NCBI GenBank assembly: GCA_963702305.1
Contig: CAVPBX010000001.1
Location: forward strand, 62,001 to 126,000
Reading direction: 5' to 3'
Origin: PALSA-693 sp963702305
GTDB lineage: Bacteria > Actinomycetota > Acidimicrobiia > Acidimicrobiales > Palsa-688
DNA: 64,000 nucleotides
The position numbers and the translations under genes are program-made. The notes below the pieces were generated by a model, which was not told the origin of the DNA, ran no database searches, and saw only the letters and a list, made by a program, of their open reading frames with translations. Of the stretch, positions 1 to 9,959 are shown one piece after another. The first letter of the stretch is position 1. Each line of letters starts with the position of its first letter.

Positions 1-2
1 TC

Positions 3-421
3 GGGGCGAGCCTCACCCAGCGTCCCGACCTGTTCGGAGCGGTTGTCGGCGACGTCGGCGTCTTTGACATGCTCCGTTTTCATCACTTCACCATCGGCTG
101 GGCGTGGACGAGCGACTACGGCAACCCCGACGACCCGGACCAGTACCCGTGGTTGCGGGCCTACTCGCCGCTGCACCAGGTGCGCCCGGGGACGTGCTAC
201 CCCCCGACCATGCTCCTGACCGGCGATCACGACGACCGGGTGATCCCGGGGCACTCTCTGAAATTCGCCGCCACCCTGCAGGCCGGTCAGGGCTGCGACC
301 ACCCCATCCTGCTGCGGGTGGAGACCGCCGCCGGACACGGCGCGGGCAAGCCCGTCTCCAAGCTCATCGCGGAGAGCACGGACCGCCTGACCTTCCTCGA
401 GCTCGCGGTCGGAGGCCGCCC

Positions 422-425
<4 letters not shown>
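3..425 (+). CDS. Prolyl oligopeptidase (S9A), C-terminal fragment
   Basis: This is the 3' end of a serine peptidase of the prolyl oligopeptidase family, which cuts short peptides after proline; the gene starts before the window. Reading from base 3 gives a run typical of the family's C-terminal catalytic domain, including GASLTQRPDLFGAVVGDVGV. The catalytic Asp lies in DHDDRV and the catalytic His in AGHGAGKP; the nucleophile Ser (GGSNGG in the family) must lie upstream and is not visible. The stop overlaps the kinase start as GTGA, so the two genes are probably translated in a coupled way. Confidence 0.9.
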
Positions 426-1888
<1,463 letters not shown>

Positions 1889-1893
1889 ACGCC

Positions 1894-1919
1894 GGGCCCC
1901 GGGCCCCGGGCCCCGGGCC
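1894..1919. repeat. GGGCCCC tandem repeat between convergent genes
   Basis: Three full copies and one partial copy of the 7-base self-complementary unit GGGCCCC fill the gap between the kinase stop and the stop of the convergent PhzF-like gene. The array can fold on itself and may act as a bidirectional terminator, but there is no T-run; that role is inferred. Confidence 0.7.
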
Positions 1920-1920
1920 G

Positions 1921-2700
1921 TCAGACCAGCAGTCGCACCGTACTGACGGTGACCGCCTGCCCCCCGAGGATCACCCGCTCGTCGGCCGCGCCGGGCGTGG
2001 GCCGGCGCATCCGGATCACCCCGCCGCGTGCGGAGGCCTGCTCGCCGACCAGCTCCCGCCGGCCGGTTCGGTCCCCCCAATAGACCGCCAGCGCGCAGTG
2101 CGCCGATCCGGTGGCCGGATCCTCCGGGATCCCGGCGTTGGGCGCGAAGAAGCGGCTCACGCAGTCGATGCCAGGCCGGTCCCCGGCCGCCGTCACCAGC
2201 ACCCCCCGGGTGCCTGCGGCCGCCAGGCGGCCCAGGTCGGGGTGCAGGGCGCGGACCATGCCCGCATCCTCCACCTCGACGAACAGGTCCTCCCGGCTCC
2301 GGCCCCACCAGCGCACGCCGTCCAGCCCGAGCCGGTCGGTGGGCGGGGCCTCGGCGAGGGGCCGGTCCGCGGGGAAATCCATCTCGATCCAGCCGTCACT
2401 CGCGGCCGTGCACCACAACCACCCGCTCCGGGTGTGGAAACCAGCCTCGCCCCCCAGCACGTGGGCCGCCGCCAGGGTGGCGTGCCCGCACAGATCGACC
2501 TCGGTCGTCGGGGTAAACCAGCGCAGGTCGTGGCGGCCGTCTCCTCTGGCGACGACGAAGGCGGTCTCCGAAAGATTCATCTCCCGGGCCACCAATTGCA
2601 TCCGGGCGTCGTCCGGGAAGGCCTCGACAATGGCCACGGCCGCCGGGTTCCCCGCGAACGGCCGGGCCGTAAACGCGTCGACGATCGTGAGATGCAGCAC
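1921..2700 (-). CDS. PhzF-family isomerase/epimerase-like protein
   Basis: A 259-residue protein of the PhzF family, whose best-known member isomerises dihydro-3-hydroxyanthranilate in phenazine synthesis; most members have unknown substrates. It shows the N-terminal DAFTARPFAGNPAAV motif, the active-site Glu in MNLSETAFV, the DLCGHATLAAA segment, and the C-terminal half signature EDPATGSAHCALA. GTG at 2700 is chosen because it directly precedes the conserved N-terminus; the open frame runs far upstream only as an antisense shadow. It starts 5 bases after the hydrolase stop, so the two form an operon. No phenazine genes are nearby, so a role in phenazine synthesis should not be assumed. Confidence 0.88.
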   Translation of the reverse strand: MLHLTIVDAFTARPFAGNPAAVAIVEAFPDDARMQLVAREMNLSETAFVVARGDGRHDLRWFTPTTEVDLCGHATLAAAHVLGGEAGFHTRSGWLWCTAASDGWIEMDFPADRPLAEAPPTDRLGLDGVRWWGRSREDLFVEVEDAGMVRALHPDLGRLAAAGTRGVLVTAAGDRPGIDCVSRFFAPNAGIPEDPATGSAHCALAVYWGDRTGRRELVGEQASARGGVIRMRRPTPGAADERVILGGQAVTVSTVRLLV

Positions 2701-2705
2701 CGGGA

Positions 2706-3500
2706 TTACCTGCGCTCGGCGACCCAGGTCGTCAGGAAGGCCACGACGTCGGCCTGGCGGGGTTCGTTGAAGATCTCGTGCCACAAGCCGGGCCACAGCC
2801 GGGCCGTGAGGTCCTCGCTGGCCACGCCGGCGACGACGTCCTTGAGCGCCTGCGGGCTCACCAGCAGGTCGGCGCTGCCCTGCATGACCAGGAGCGGCAA
2901 GGTCAGCTGCCCCAGCCCGGCGCGGACCTCCTCCACCTGGCCGGCCGCCCGTAGGAAGCCGCGCGGCGGCGGGCCCAGGTACACCAACGGGTCGTCTTTG
3001 TAGGCCTGGACGACGGCCGGATCGCTCGACACCGCGTCGGCGAGGCCGAGGTCGGGGATCTCCTCCAGCTCGGCCAGCGCCAGCACCTCGGGCGCTATGT
3101 GCAGGAGGGGCCCCGACAGGGCCAGGCCGGCGAGCAGGTCCTGGTGCCGCTGGGCGAACGCGGTGGCGATGAGCCCGCCCATCGAGTGGCCGACGAGGAA
3201 CAGCGGGCCGTCCGGCTGGTGCTCCCGCACGGTATCCACGAAGAGCCGCAGGTCGTCCACCGCGGCCCAGACCGACTCGATATCGGCCCGGGGACCCTCG
3301 GACTGCCCGTGGCCGCGATGATCCGGCGCCCACACCGCGCTGCCGGCGGCCGTCAGCGCGGCCGCCACATGCTGGTAGCGACCGCTGTGCTCCGCGAACC
3401 CGTGGGCCAGCACCACCTGGCTGCGGGCCGGTCCCGTCGGGGCCCACGACCGGTAGTACAGGCGGCCGTCCGCGAATCGCCCTTCAGCCTGGTTGCCCAC
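2706..3500 (-). CDS. Alpha/beta hydrolase, monoacylglycerol lipase-like
   Basis: A 264-residue serine hydrolase resembling monoacylglycerol lipases/lysophospholipases (Hydrolase_4). The oxyanion stretch LAHGFAEHSGRY near 31, PDHRGHGQSEG near 59, the nucleophile elbow GHSMGG near 104, an acid residue in MQGSADLLVSP, and the His in LWHEIFNEP complete the catalytic triad pattern. It is the first gene of a two-gene minus-strand unit with the PhzF-like gene. The substrate is unknown; a lipid mono-ester is the family expectation. Confidence 0.88.
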   Translation of the reverse strand: MGNQAEGRFADGRLYYRSWAPTGPARSQVVLAHGFAEHSGRYQHVAAALTAAGSAVWAPDHRGHGQSEGPRADIESVWAAVDDLRLFVDTVREHQPDGPLFLVGHSMGGLIATAFAQRHQDLLAGLALSGPLLHIAPEVLALAELEEIPDLGLADAVSSDPAVVQAYKDDPLVYLGPPPRGFLRAAGQVEEVRAGLGQLTLPLLVMQGSADLLVSPQALKDVVAGVASEDLTARLWPGLWHEIFNEPRQADVVAFLTTWVAERR

Positions 3501-3611
3501 GGCACCCCTCCCGTCTCCTCATCCGTCACCGCACACGACCCACCCAGGTCGGCGCCCGGGCAGGCTAATCCGCCCGGCCTCCGGCTACCGTTTGGGCCCA
3601 GGAGGTGCGGA

Positions 3612-5264
3612 TTGTCGCTACTGAGCCGGGCCGTGAGCCGATTAGCGGAAAGCGCAGCCGGGCTGCCACCAGCCCGCTTCCGAGACGTCACCGTCGAACG
3701 GGACGTCGAGGTCAAGATGCCCGACGGTGAGGTGCTGCTCGCCGACCGGTGGTTCGCACCGGCGAGTGTCGCCAGCGCGCCCATCGTCCTCCTGCGCTCC
3801 CCGTACGGCCGCCGTCAACTCGGGGTGCTGGGCCGGATCTTCGCCGGCCGCGGCTACCAGTGCGTGATCCAGAGCTGCCGGGGGAGCTTCGGGTCGGGCG
3901 GGACGTTCGAGCCGTTCTTCCACGAGCGGGTCGACGGTGCGGCCACCCTCGAGTGGCTGTCGGCGCAATCCTGGTTTACCGGGTCGGTCGGGACGTTCGG
4001 CCCCAGCTATCTGGGTCTCACCCAGTGGGCGCTGGCCGCGGACCCGCCCCCCTATCTCAAGGCCATGGCCCTCGATGTCACGGCCGCGAAGGTCCGCGAC
4101 ACCATCGTGTATCCCGGCGGCTCCTTCTCGCTCGAAACCGGCGCCACCTGGGTCGACTACGTGGAATTCCAGGAGCGCCCGCTCTGGACCCGGCTGAAGG
4201 CGATGGCCACTGCCCAGAAGCGGACCGCGCCGGTGTACGCCACCCTTCCGCTGCGTGAGGCCGACCGCCGCGCCCTCGGCCACCGCATCGACTTCTACCA
4301 GGACTGGCTGGAGCACGAGCTGCCCGGGGACCCGTGGTGGGACCCATTCGATTACTCCCGCCAACTGGCGCGGGTCCCACCGGCGTCGCTGCTCGGCGGC
4401 TGGTTCGACATCTTCCTGCCGGGCCAGGTCGACGACTTCGTCCGCCTGCGCCAGGCCGGCCGCCCTGCCCGGTTGACCATCGGTCCGTGGACCCACACCA
4501 GCGCGAAAGCCGGAGCTGCCGCGGTCCGGGACGCCCTCGACTGGTTCGACACCTACCTGCACCCCGGACCACCTCCGGCCCCGCCGGCCCACCCGGTCCG
4601 CCTCTATGTCATGGGCCGGGACGAGTGGGTCGATCTCCCGGACTGGCCGCCCCCGGCCAGCCCGCAGCGGTGGCACCTGCACCCAGGGGCCATCCTCGCC
4701 TCAGGCGTCCCAGAACCCGCGGCGCCGGACTGCTACCGCTACGACCCCGCCGACCCCACCCCGGGAGTCGGCGGCCCGTCCCTCGACATGCGCAATGCCG
4801 GGTCCCGGGTGCAGCGCCGGCGAGAGGAGCGCCGGGACGTGCTGTGCTACACCACCGCGCACCTGGCGGACGATCTCACCCTGGCCGGGCCGCTCCGCGC
4901 CGAACTGTGGCTGGGGAGCAGCCATCCGCACGTCGACGTGTTCGTGCGGCTGTGCGACGTCGATCCGGACGGCGTCTCGCGCAACGTGAGCGACGGGATC
5001 GTCCGCATCGACCCGACGGTCGTGACCGCCGACGAGAATGGGGTCCGGCGAGTGGACGTGACCATGTGGCCCACCGCCATGACCTTCCGGCGCGGCCACC
5101 GGCTGCGGCTGCAGGTCTCCAGTGGGGCGCATCCGTTGTTCGCCCGCAACACCGGAAGCGGTGAACGGCTGGGCACCGCCACCACCCTGGTCCCGGCCGA
5201 CGTGCAGATCTGGCACGACCCCGAGCACCCCTCCGGCATCGACCTGCCCGTCAGCCCCATCTGA
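3612..5264 (+). CDS. CocE/NonD family hydrolase (X-Pro dipeptidyl-peptidase-like)
   Basis: A 550-residue alpha/beta hydrolase of the CocE/NonD group (cocaine esterase, glutaryl-7-ACA acylase, X-prolyl dipeptidyl peptidase relatives). The N-terminal catalytic domain shows the Ser elbow in GTFGPSYLGLTQW, the helical cap follows, and from about residue 330 comes the PepX_C jelly-roll domain seen in all members. A TTG start at 3612 is chosen because AGGAGGT at 3600-3606 sits just upstream; GTG at 3633 is an alternative. A TACCGT hexamer at 3586-3591 may be the -10 box. The ester or amide substrate cannot be read from sequence. Confidence 0.88.
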   Translation: MSLLSRAVSRLAESAAGLPPARFRDVTVERDVEVKMPDGEVLLADRWFAPASVASAPIVLLRSPYGRRQLGVLGRIFAGRGYQCVIQSCRGSFGSGGTFEPFFHERVDGAATLEWLSAQSWFTGSVGTFGPSYLGLTQWALAADPPPYLKAMALDVTAAKVRDTIVYPGGSFSLETGATWVDYVEFQERPLWTRLKAMATAQKRTAPVYATLPLREADRRALGHRIDFYQDWLEHELPGDPWWDPFDYSRQLARVPPASLLGGWFDIFLPGQVDDFVRLRQAGRPARLTIGPWTHTSAKAGAAAVRDALDWFDTYLHPGPPPAPPAHPVRLYVMGRDEWVDLPDWPPPASPQRWHLHPGAILASGVPEPAAPDCYRYDPADPTPGVGGPSLDMRNAGSRVQRRREERRDVLCYTTAHLADDLTLAGPLRAELWLGSSHPHVDVFVRLCDVDPDGVSRNVSDGIVRIDPTVVTADENGVRRVDVTMWPTAMTFRRGHRLRLQVSSGAHPLFARNTGSGERLGTATTLVPADVQIWHDPEHPSGIDLPVSPI

Positions 5265-5355
5265 TCGACTGATCGTCCTGCGACTCCTTCGGCGAGGAGC
5301 CCGGCAGTCATCCCCGCGGCTGCCGCGGGTCGCGCCGCCCTGGCTGCTGCTGGGC

Positions 5356-6453
5356 GTGGGGGTGATCGGCGGTGGGTTGGCCGCGGGGCTGCGGTCCTCG
5401 TCGGCGGGCGCCGCGGCCCGGCAGGCCTGGCCGGCCTTCGTGGTGGTGGCGGGATTGCTGCTGATCGGGCTGGTAGCCGCCGCGGACGGCTTGTTCGAGG
5501 CGGCCGGCCAACGCCTGGCCCGGGCGGCCCCAGATGGTCGGGTCCTGTTCGTCGGGGTGGCGGCGCTGGTCGTGGCGGTCACGGCCGTGCTCAACCTCGA
5601 CACCTCCGTGGCCTTCCTCACCCCCGTGATCGTCCACACCGCCCGCCGGCGCGGCGAGGACGGCGCCGCCCTGCTGTGCGGGTGCATCCTGCTCTCCAAT
5701 GCCGGGTCCCTCCTGCTCCCCGGATCCAACCTGACCAACTTGATCGTGCTCGGGCAGGTGCACCTGGCCGGCGGCGGCTTCCTGGCCCGGATGGCGCTGC
5801 CCTGGGCGGTGGCGGTCGTCGTCACCGCAGCGGTCGTCGCGGTGGCCGGACGGGGCGAACTCCGCCGGCGTCGAGTCACTGGCGCGCCCGAGGTCCGGCC
5901 CGTCATCGGCATCGGGTTGGCCGCGGTGGTGGCGGCCGCCGCGCTGGTCGTGGCGCTGCCCAACCCGGCCCTGCCGGTGGCCGCGGTGGGCGTCGTCGCC
6001 GCCGGCGCCCGGGTGGTACAACGCCGCCAAGCGCTTCGGGCCGCCATCGACGTGCTCGGCGTGCCGATCCTGTTGGGACTGTTCGGCCTGGCCGTCGCCC
6101 TGGGCACCCTGGGTCGGGTGTGGTCGGGGCCGGCGACGCTGCTCGGCCACCTGGACCGCTGGAGCACCGGAGTGGTGGCTGCCGTGGCGACCGTCCTGTT
6201 CAACAACCTGCCCGCCGCCTCGTTGCTATCAGCCCGGGTGCCGCCGCATCCCTTCGCCCTGCTGGTCGGGCTCAACCTGGGCTCCAACTTGTTCGTGACC
6301 GGGTCACTGGCCTGGGTGCTGTGGTTGCGGGCGGCTCGAATGGCGGGCACCACCCCGTCCATCCGCCACGCCACCCGCGTGGGCGCCGCCTCCGTCCCCC
6401 TGTCGCTCGGGGCCGCCCTGGCGGCCCTCATCCTGTTGCGGGCAAGGGCGTGA
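5356..6453 (+). CDS. ArsB/NhaD-type membrane transporter
   Basis: A hydrophobic protein with about ten membrane helices, related to the ArsB/NhaD/SLC13 (ion transporter) superfamily. Telling segments are SNAGSLLLPGSNLTNLIVLG, and near the C-terminus FNNLPAASLL and VGLNLGSNLFVTGSLAW, which match the two repeated half-signatures of arsenite efflux proteins. The substrate could be arsenite or another anion or proton/cation pair; no arsenic regulator or reductase lies nearby. GTG 5356 is the first normal start after the CocE stop, but it would trim the first helix; the open frame continues upstream with only CTG codons, so the true start may lie between 5269 and 5356. Confidence 0.75.
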   Translation: MGVIGGGLAAGLRSSSAGAAARQAWPAFVVVAGLLLIGLVAAADGLFEAAGQRLARAAPDGRVLFVGVAALVVAVTAVLNLDTSVAFLTPVIVHTARRRGEDGAALLCGCILLSNAGSLLLPGSNLTNLIVLGQVHLAGGGFLARMALPWAVAVVVTAAVVAVAGRGELRRRRVTGAPEVRPVIGIGLAAVVAAAALVVALPNPALPVAAVGVVAAGARVVQRRQALRAAIDVLGVPILLGLFGLAVALGTLGRVWSGPATLLGHLDRWSTGVVAAVATVLFNNLPAASLLSARVPPHPFALLVGLNLGSNLFVTGSLAWVLWLRAARMAGTTPSIRHATRVGAASVPLSLGAALAALILLRARA

Positions 6454-6478
6454 AGCGGGCGTGGGCCAGGATGGGCGC

Positions 6479-6877
6479 ATGCCAGAGAACGCGCTCGTCA
6501 GTTCGGGTTCGCCCTTCGAGGCCAGCATCGGGTTCAGCCGGGCGGTGCGGTCGGGCAACCGGGTGCTGGTGTCGGGAACGGCCCCGGTGTGGCCGGACGG
6601 GTCGTGCCCGCCCGAGCCCGGGACCCAGGCCCGGCGGTGCTTGGCCATCATCCTCGCCGCCCTGGCCGAGGTGGGCGCCGGTCCGGCTGACGTGGTGCGC
6701 ACCCGGATCTACCTGACCTCCGCGGCCGACGCCGGCGAAGTCGGAGCCGTGCACGCCGAGACCTTCGGCACGGTCCGCCCCGCCGCCACCATGGTGGTGG
6801 TCGCCGCTCTGCTCGACTCCCGCTGGCGAGTCGAGATCGAAGCCGAGGCCATCGTGGCCGCCGCGAAGGCCGACTGA
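6479..6877 (+). CDS. RidA family protein (enamine/imine deaminase)
   Basis: A 132-residue YjgF/YER057c/UK114 (RidA) family protein. RidA enzymes hydrolyse reactive enamine or imine intermediates made by PLP enzymes. The core is visible as SRAVRSGNRVLVSGTAPVWP, the Arg of VVRTRIYLTS that binds the substrate carboxylate, and a C-terminal VEIEAEAIVA strand. It lies directly before kynureninase, a PLP enzyme, which is a sensible pairing but not proof. ATG 6479 is chosen; GTG 6461 is in frame but less likely. CAGGAT at 6466-6471 could be the -10 of a leaderless transcript. Confidence 0.87.
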   Translation: MPENALVSSGSPFEASIGFSRAVRSGNRVLVSGTAPVWPDGSCPPEPGTQARRCLAIILAALAEVGAGPADVVRTRIYLTSAADAGEVGAVHAETFGTVRPAATMVVVAALLDSRWRVEIEAEAIVAAAKAD

Positions 6878-6906
6878 CACCACGCGCCGGGGGCCCGCCG
6901 ACCAGA

Positions 6907-8157
6907 ATGCGCCCCGTGGATCGGGCGGCCGCCGCGGCGTTGGACCGGACCGATCCCGTCGCGGCGTTCCGCGACCGCTTTCCCATCGAGGACACCGGGC
7001 CCATCTACCTGGACGGCAACTCGTTGGGTCGGCCCTCGACGGCGGTGGTGCTGGCGGTCGAGGCCGGGCTCGGCGAGTGGGCGTCCCGGCTCGTCGGGGG
7101 CTGGTCGCGGTGGATCGACCTGCCGACCCTGGTCGGTGACCGGCTGGGCGTGCTCCTCGGCGCCGGGCCGGGGCAGGTGGTGGTGTGCGACTCGACCACC
7201 GTCAACCTCTACAAGGTCGTCGACGCCGCCCTGTCGGCCCGGCTGCACCGTCAGGTCATCGTGGGCGACGTCCATGACTTTCCGACCGACCGCTACGTCC
7301 TGGGCGCCCTGGCCGCGGCCCACCGGTGCGAACTGCGGCTGGTGGACTCGGATCCCATTGGTGGCCTGACGCCTGACGAGCTGGCGGCGGCCGTCGACGA
7401 GCGCACCGCCGTGGTCAGCCTGTCCCATGTCAACTACCGCTCGGCCGCCCGCCTGGACGTGGCGGCGGTCACCGAGTTGGTCCACGGGCAGGGGGCGCTC
7501 ATGTGCTGGGACCTGAGCCACAGCGCCGGCGCGGTCCCCGTCGACCTGGACCTCACCGGCGTCGACCTGGCGGTCGGCTGCACCTACAAGTACCTCAACG
7601 CCGGTCCCGGCGCCCCGGGTTACCTCTACGTGCGCCGGGGCCTCGCCGACGAGCTGCACCAACCGATCGCCGGTTGGTTCGGGCAGCAGGACCAGTTCGA
7701 GATGGGCGCCAGCTACCAACCCGCCGCCGGCATCGGTCGATTTCTCACCGGATCGCCGCCCGTTCTCGGACTACTGGCTGTACAGGCCGGGGTGGAGCTG
7801 CTCCTCGAAGCCGGCCTGGACCGGCTGTGGGCGAAGTCCCAAGCGCTCACCGCTCTGCTCAGCGACCTGATCGCGGCCCGCCTGGCCCCCCTCGGCGCCA
7901 GCCTGGCCTCACCGGCGGAACCGGCCCGGCGCGGCGCCCACGTCTCCGTCGCCCATGCCGACGCCTGGTCGTGGTGCGCCGCGCTCGTCGACCGGGGGCT
8001 GGTAGTGCCCGACTTCCGCCCCCCCAATGTGGTGCGGTTGGGACCGGCGCCGCTCTACACCCGTTTCGTGGACGTCTACGACGCCGTAGACCGCATGGCC
8101 GACGTCCTGGCCGCCGGCCTGACGCCCGGTCACAGGACCCGTCCCCGGGTGACCTGA
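6907..8157 (+). CDS. kynU: Kynureninase
   Basis: A 416-residue PLP enzyme that splits kynurenine (or 3-hydroxykynurenine) into anthranilate (or 3-hydroxyanthranilate) and alanine. It has the family's YLDGNSLGRPS near the N-terminus, DSTTVNLYK, the aspartate-containing CWDLSHSAGAVPVDL, and the PLP lysine at about residue 228 in GCTYKYLNAGPGAPGY. Length is normal. ATG 6907 and GTG 6916 are both possible starts. No tryptophan 2,3-dioxygenase or formamidase is in the window, so whether it serves tryptophan breakdown or NAD synthesis is not settled. It overlaps the end of the convergent acetyltransferase gene by 28 bases. Confidence 0.93.
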   Translation: MRPVDRAAAAALDRTDPVAAFRDRFPIEDTGPIYLDGNSLGRPSTAVVLAVEAGLGEWASRLVGGWSRWIDLPTLVGDRLGVLLGAGPGQVVVCDSTTVNLYKVVDAALSARLHRQVIVGDVHDFPTDRYVLGALAAAHRCELRLVDSDPIGGLTPDELAAAVDERTAVVSLSHVNYRSAARLDVAAVTELVHGQGALMCWDLSHSAGAVPVDLDLTGVDLAVGCTYKYLNAGPGAPGYLYVRRGLADELHQPIAGWFGQQDQFEMGASYQPAAGIGRFLTGSPPVLGLLAVQAGVELLLEAGLDRLWAKSQALTALLSDLIAARLAPLGASLASPAEPARRGAHVSVAHADAWSWCAALVDRGLVVPDFRPPNVVRLGPAPLYTRFVDVYDAVDRMADVLAAGLTPGHRTRPRVT

Positions 8158-8675
8158 GCGGCCCGCGCCGAGCCGTCGAGCGGCTTGACGTAGTGGTGCT
8201 CGCGGCTGGCGCTCAGGTCGCCGAGGTCCCGGTCAGGACCACTCCGGACATAACCGCGCCGCTCGTAGAAACGATGGGCGTCGGCGAAGCGGGTGTCGCT
8301 CCACAACTCGACCGAGCCCGAAGCGCGGGCCGTCGCCTCGCCTTCGACGAGGTCGGCCAGCCGGGCCGCCAGTCCCCGGCGGCGCCAGCGCGGGGCGACG
8401 TAGAGCCGTTCCAGTTCCAGGGCGCCGCCGGGGAGCGGCCGCCAACCGACGGTCGCCACCACCGTGCCGCACGGATCGGTCCCCACCCAGAACTGGCCCC
8501 TCTGGCGCCGGTAGGCCTCCGCCGGCGCCAGGAGGTCGGGGCACTCGCCGTGCACGTCCATGATGCATCCTGGGTATTCCGACCAGCACGCCCCGATCAG
8601 GGCGATGACCTCCCAGCTGTCCTCGTCCCGGGCGGGGCGGAGCTGGGGGAGCGGCGGATCAGGCTCAGCACTCAC
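8130..8675 (-). CDS. GNAT family N-acetyltransferase
   Basis: A 181-residue acetyl-CoA-dependent acetyltransferase of the GNAT fold. The acetyl-CoA-binding motif A is seen as LYVAPRWRRRGLAARLADLV, and motif B as DAHRFYERRGYVRSG. The substrate is unknown. It starts with GTG at 8675, and its last 28 bases overlap the end of kynU on the other strand. Confidence 0.85.
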   Translation of the reverse strand: MSAEPDPPLPQLRPARDEDSWEVIALIGACWSEYPGCIMDVHGECPDLLAPAEAYRRQRGQFWVGTDPCGTVVATVGWRPLPGGALELERLYVAPRWRRRGLAARLADLVEGEATARASGSVELWSDTRFADAHRFYERRGYVRSGPDRDLGDLSASREHHYVKPLDGSARAAQVTRGRVL

Positions 8676-8697
8676 TCGCCTGCCCCGCTCACCGGCC

Positions 8698-8745
8698 CGC
8701 CCGACTCAATACTCGATGCCCAGCCCGGCTCAATACTCGATGCCC
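8698..8745. repeat. 24-base tandem duplication at the 3' end of cobO
   Basis: Two adjacent copies of a 24-base unit (8698-8721 and 8722-8745) agree at 22 of 24 positions and share CTCAATACTCGATGCCC exactly. The right copy encodes the last four codons and stop of cobO; the left copy repeats that coding tail and stop beyond the gene. It looks like a local slippage duplication. Confidence 0.9.
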
Positions 8746-9254
8746 TTCTTGGCCGTGATGCCCTCGTCATAGGCGTGCTTGACCTTCCGCATCTCGGTCA
8801 CGGTGTCCGCCACCTCGACGAGCTCCGGCGCGGCATCCCGGCCGGTGATCACCACGTTCGTCTTCGGCGCCCGGTCCCGGATCCCGGCCACCACGGCCTC
8901 GACCGGTACCCAGCCGTACGACACTGCGTAGGTCAGCTCGTCCAGGATCAGTAGGTCATAGTCACCCGACGCCAGTTTGACCGCCGCCACCTCCCAGGCG
9001 TGGCGGCCCTTGGCGGCAGTCTCGTCGAGGTCGGTGGACTCCCAGGTAAAGCCGTCACCCAGGGTCTGCCAGTCGATGCCCAGATGGTCGGCCAGCTTCC
9101 GCTCACCGGTTTTCCACTTCCCGCCCTTGACGAACTGCACCACGCCGACCCGCCACCCCCGGGCCCAACCGCGCCCCATGACCCCGAAGGCCGCGGAGGA
9201 CTTCCCCTTGCCGTGACCGGTGTTGAGCAGGACGCGGGACTCGGGTCGGGCCAT
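8730..9254 (-). CDS. cobO: Cob(I)yrinic acid a,c-diamide adenosyltransferase
   Basis: A 174-residue CobO/BtuR/CobA-type ATP:corrinoid adenosyltransferase, which adds the 5'-deoxyadenosyl ligand to cobalt(I) corrinoids. The P-loop is NTGHGKGKSSAAFG near residues 12-20, followed by VGVVQFVKGGKWKTGE and the Walker-B-like LLILDELTYAV. The family signature VVITGRDAAPELVEVADTV is present near 135. It is a single minus-strand gene close to, but divergent from, the cobalamin operon. The final codons are duplicated downstream (8698-8721). Confidence 0.95.
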   Translation of the reverse strand: MARPESRVLLNTGHGKGKSSAAFGVMGRGWARGWRVGVVQFVKGGKWKTGERKLADHLGIDWQTLGDGFTWESTDLDETAAKGRHAWEVAAVKLASGDYDLLILDELTYAVSYGWVPVEAVVAGIRDRAPKTNVVITGRDAAPELVEVADTVTEMRKVKHAYDEGITAKKGIEY

Positions 9255-9269
9255 GCCCCGAACCCTAAA

Positions 9270-9668
9270 TCAGTCGCCGATGCGCCGGGCCAGGGCCTGC
9301 AGCAGCTGCCAGGCGATCTGGCCGTTGGCTTCCACGATGGGCCGGAAGTCCCACGACGTGAGGGCCCAGCAGGTGAGCTCGCTGTCGGCAGTGACGGTGG
9401 CGGTACGCGGCGTCTCGGCCAGCAGGGCGATCTCGCCGAAGTAGTCGCCGGTGCTCAGCGTCCGTCGGGTCTGACCGTGGATGGTCACCGTGGCGGTCCC
9501 CGACTCGATCACGAAGAAACCGACGGCGGAGTCCCCCTCCGTCACCACGCTCCGACCGGCCGGATAGGTGAACTGCTTCATGGATCGAGCGATCTTCTGC
9601 AGGTCCCGGCGGTCCACGGTGCGGAAGATGTCGACTTGCCCGAGGAGCTCCGACGGCGTGCTGCTCAT
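9270..9668 (-). CDS. Stand-alone cyclic-nucleotide-binding domain protein
   Basis: A 132-residue protein made of one cNMP-binding domain (CAP_ED). LGQVDIFRTVDRRDLQKIA is followed by the phosphate-binding cassette around GDYFGEIALLAETPRTATV. No DNA-binding helix-turn-helix follows, so it is not a complete CRP/FNR regulator; it may bind cAMP or a similar ligand and act through another protein. ATG 9668 fits the domain start; the in-frame upstream extension only reads an 11-base repeat array. Confidence 0.85.
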   Translation of the reverse strand: MSSTPSELLGQVDIFRTVDRRDLQKIARSMKQFTYPAGRSVVTEGDSAVGFFVIESGTATVTIHGQTRRTLSTGDYFGEIALLAETPRTATVTADSELTCWALTSWDFRPIVEANGQIAWQLLQALARRIGD

Positions 9669-9720
9669 GGCCGGGAAATGTACACGGGATGCCGCCACCC
9701 GAGCCGGATCCGCCGGCCGG

Positions 9721-9764
9721 GACGGGGCCGGGACGGGGCCGGGACGGGGCCGGGACGGGGCCGG
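9721..9764. repeat. 11-base tandem repeat (GACGGGGCCGG) x4
   Basis: Four perfect copies of GACGGGGCCGG sit between the divergent cNMP-binding gene and the cobalamin riboswitch, just before the likely riboswitch promoter (TACCAT at 9777-9782). No function is evident. Confidence 0.95.
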
Positions 9765-9784
9765 TCCCCGAGCCGCTACCATCA

Positions 9785-9936
9785 CCGGCGTAGCGCAGGG
9801 AACCCGGTGCGATTCCGGGGCTGTCCCGCAACTGTTACCGGGGAGTGACCCTCCATGCAGTTGGCCACGGCCCTTCGGGGTTGGAAGGCCGGGGGGAAGT
9901 GGATCCGGGAGCCAGGAAACCTGCCTACCCCCGGCT
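9785..9936 (+). promoter_or_regulatory. Cobalamin (B12) riboswitch
   Basis: The stretch shows the conserved cobalamin riboswitch core: GGGAACCCGGTGCGATTCC, then GGGGCTGTCCCGCAACTGT, a variable arm, and the B12 box AGCCAGGAAACCTGCC at about 9911-9926. It lies right before cobU, the first gene of the cobalamin operon, so it should reduce expression when adenosylcobalamin is abundant. A TACCAT hexamer at 9777-9782 is well placed as the -10 of its promoter. No T-rich terminator is seen between it and cobU, which favours control of translation over termination. Confidence 0.95.
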
Positions 9937-9959
9937 CGATTCGGAGGGACGCGAGGACG

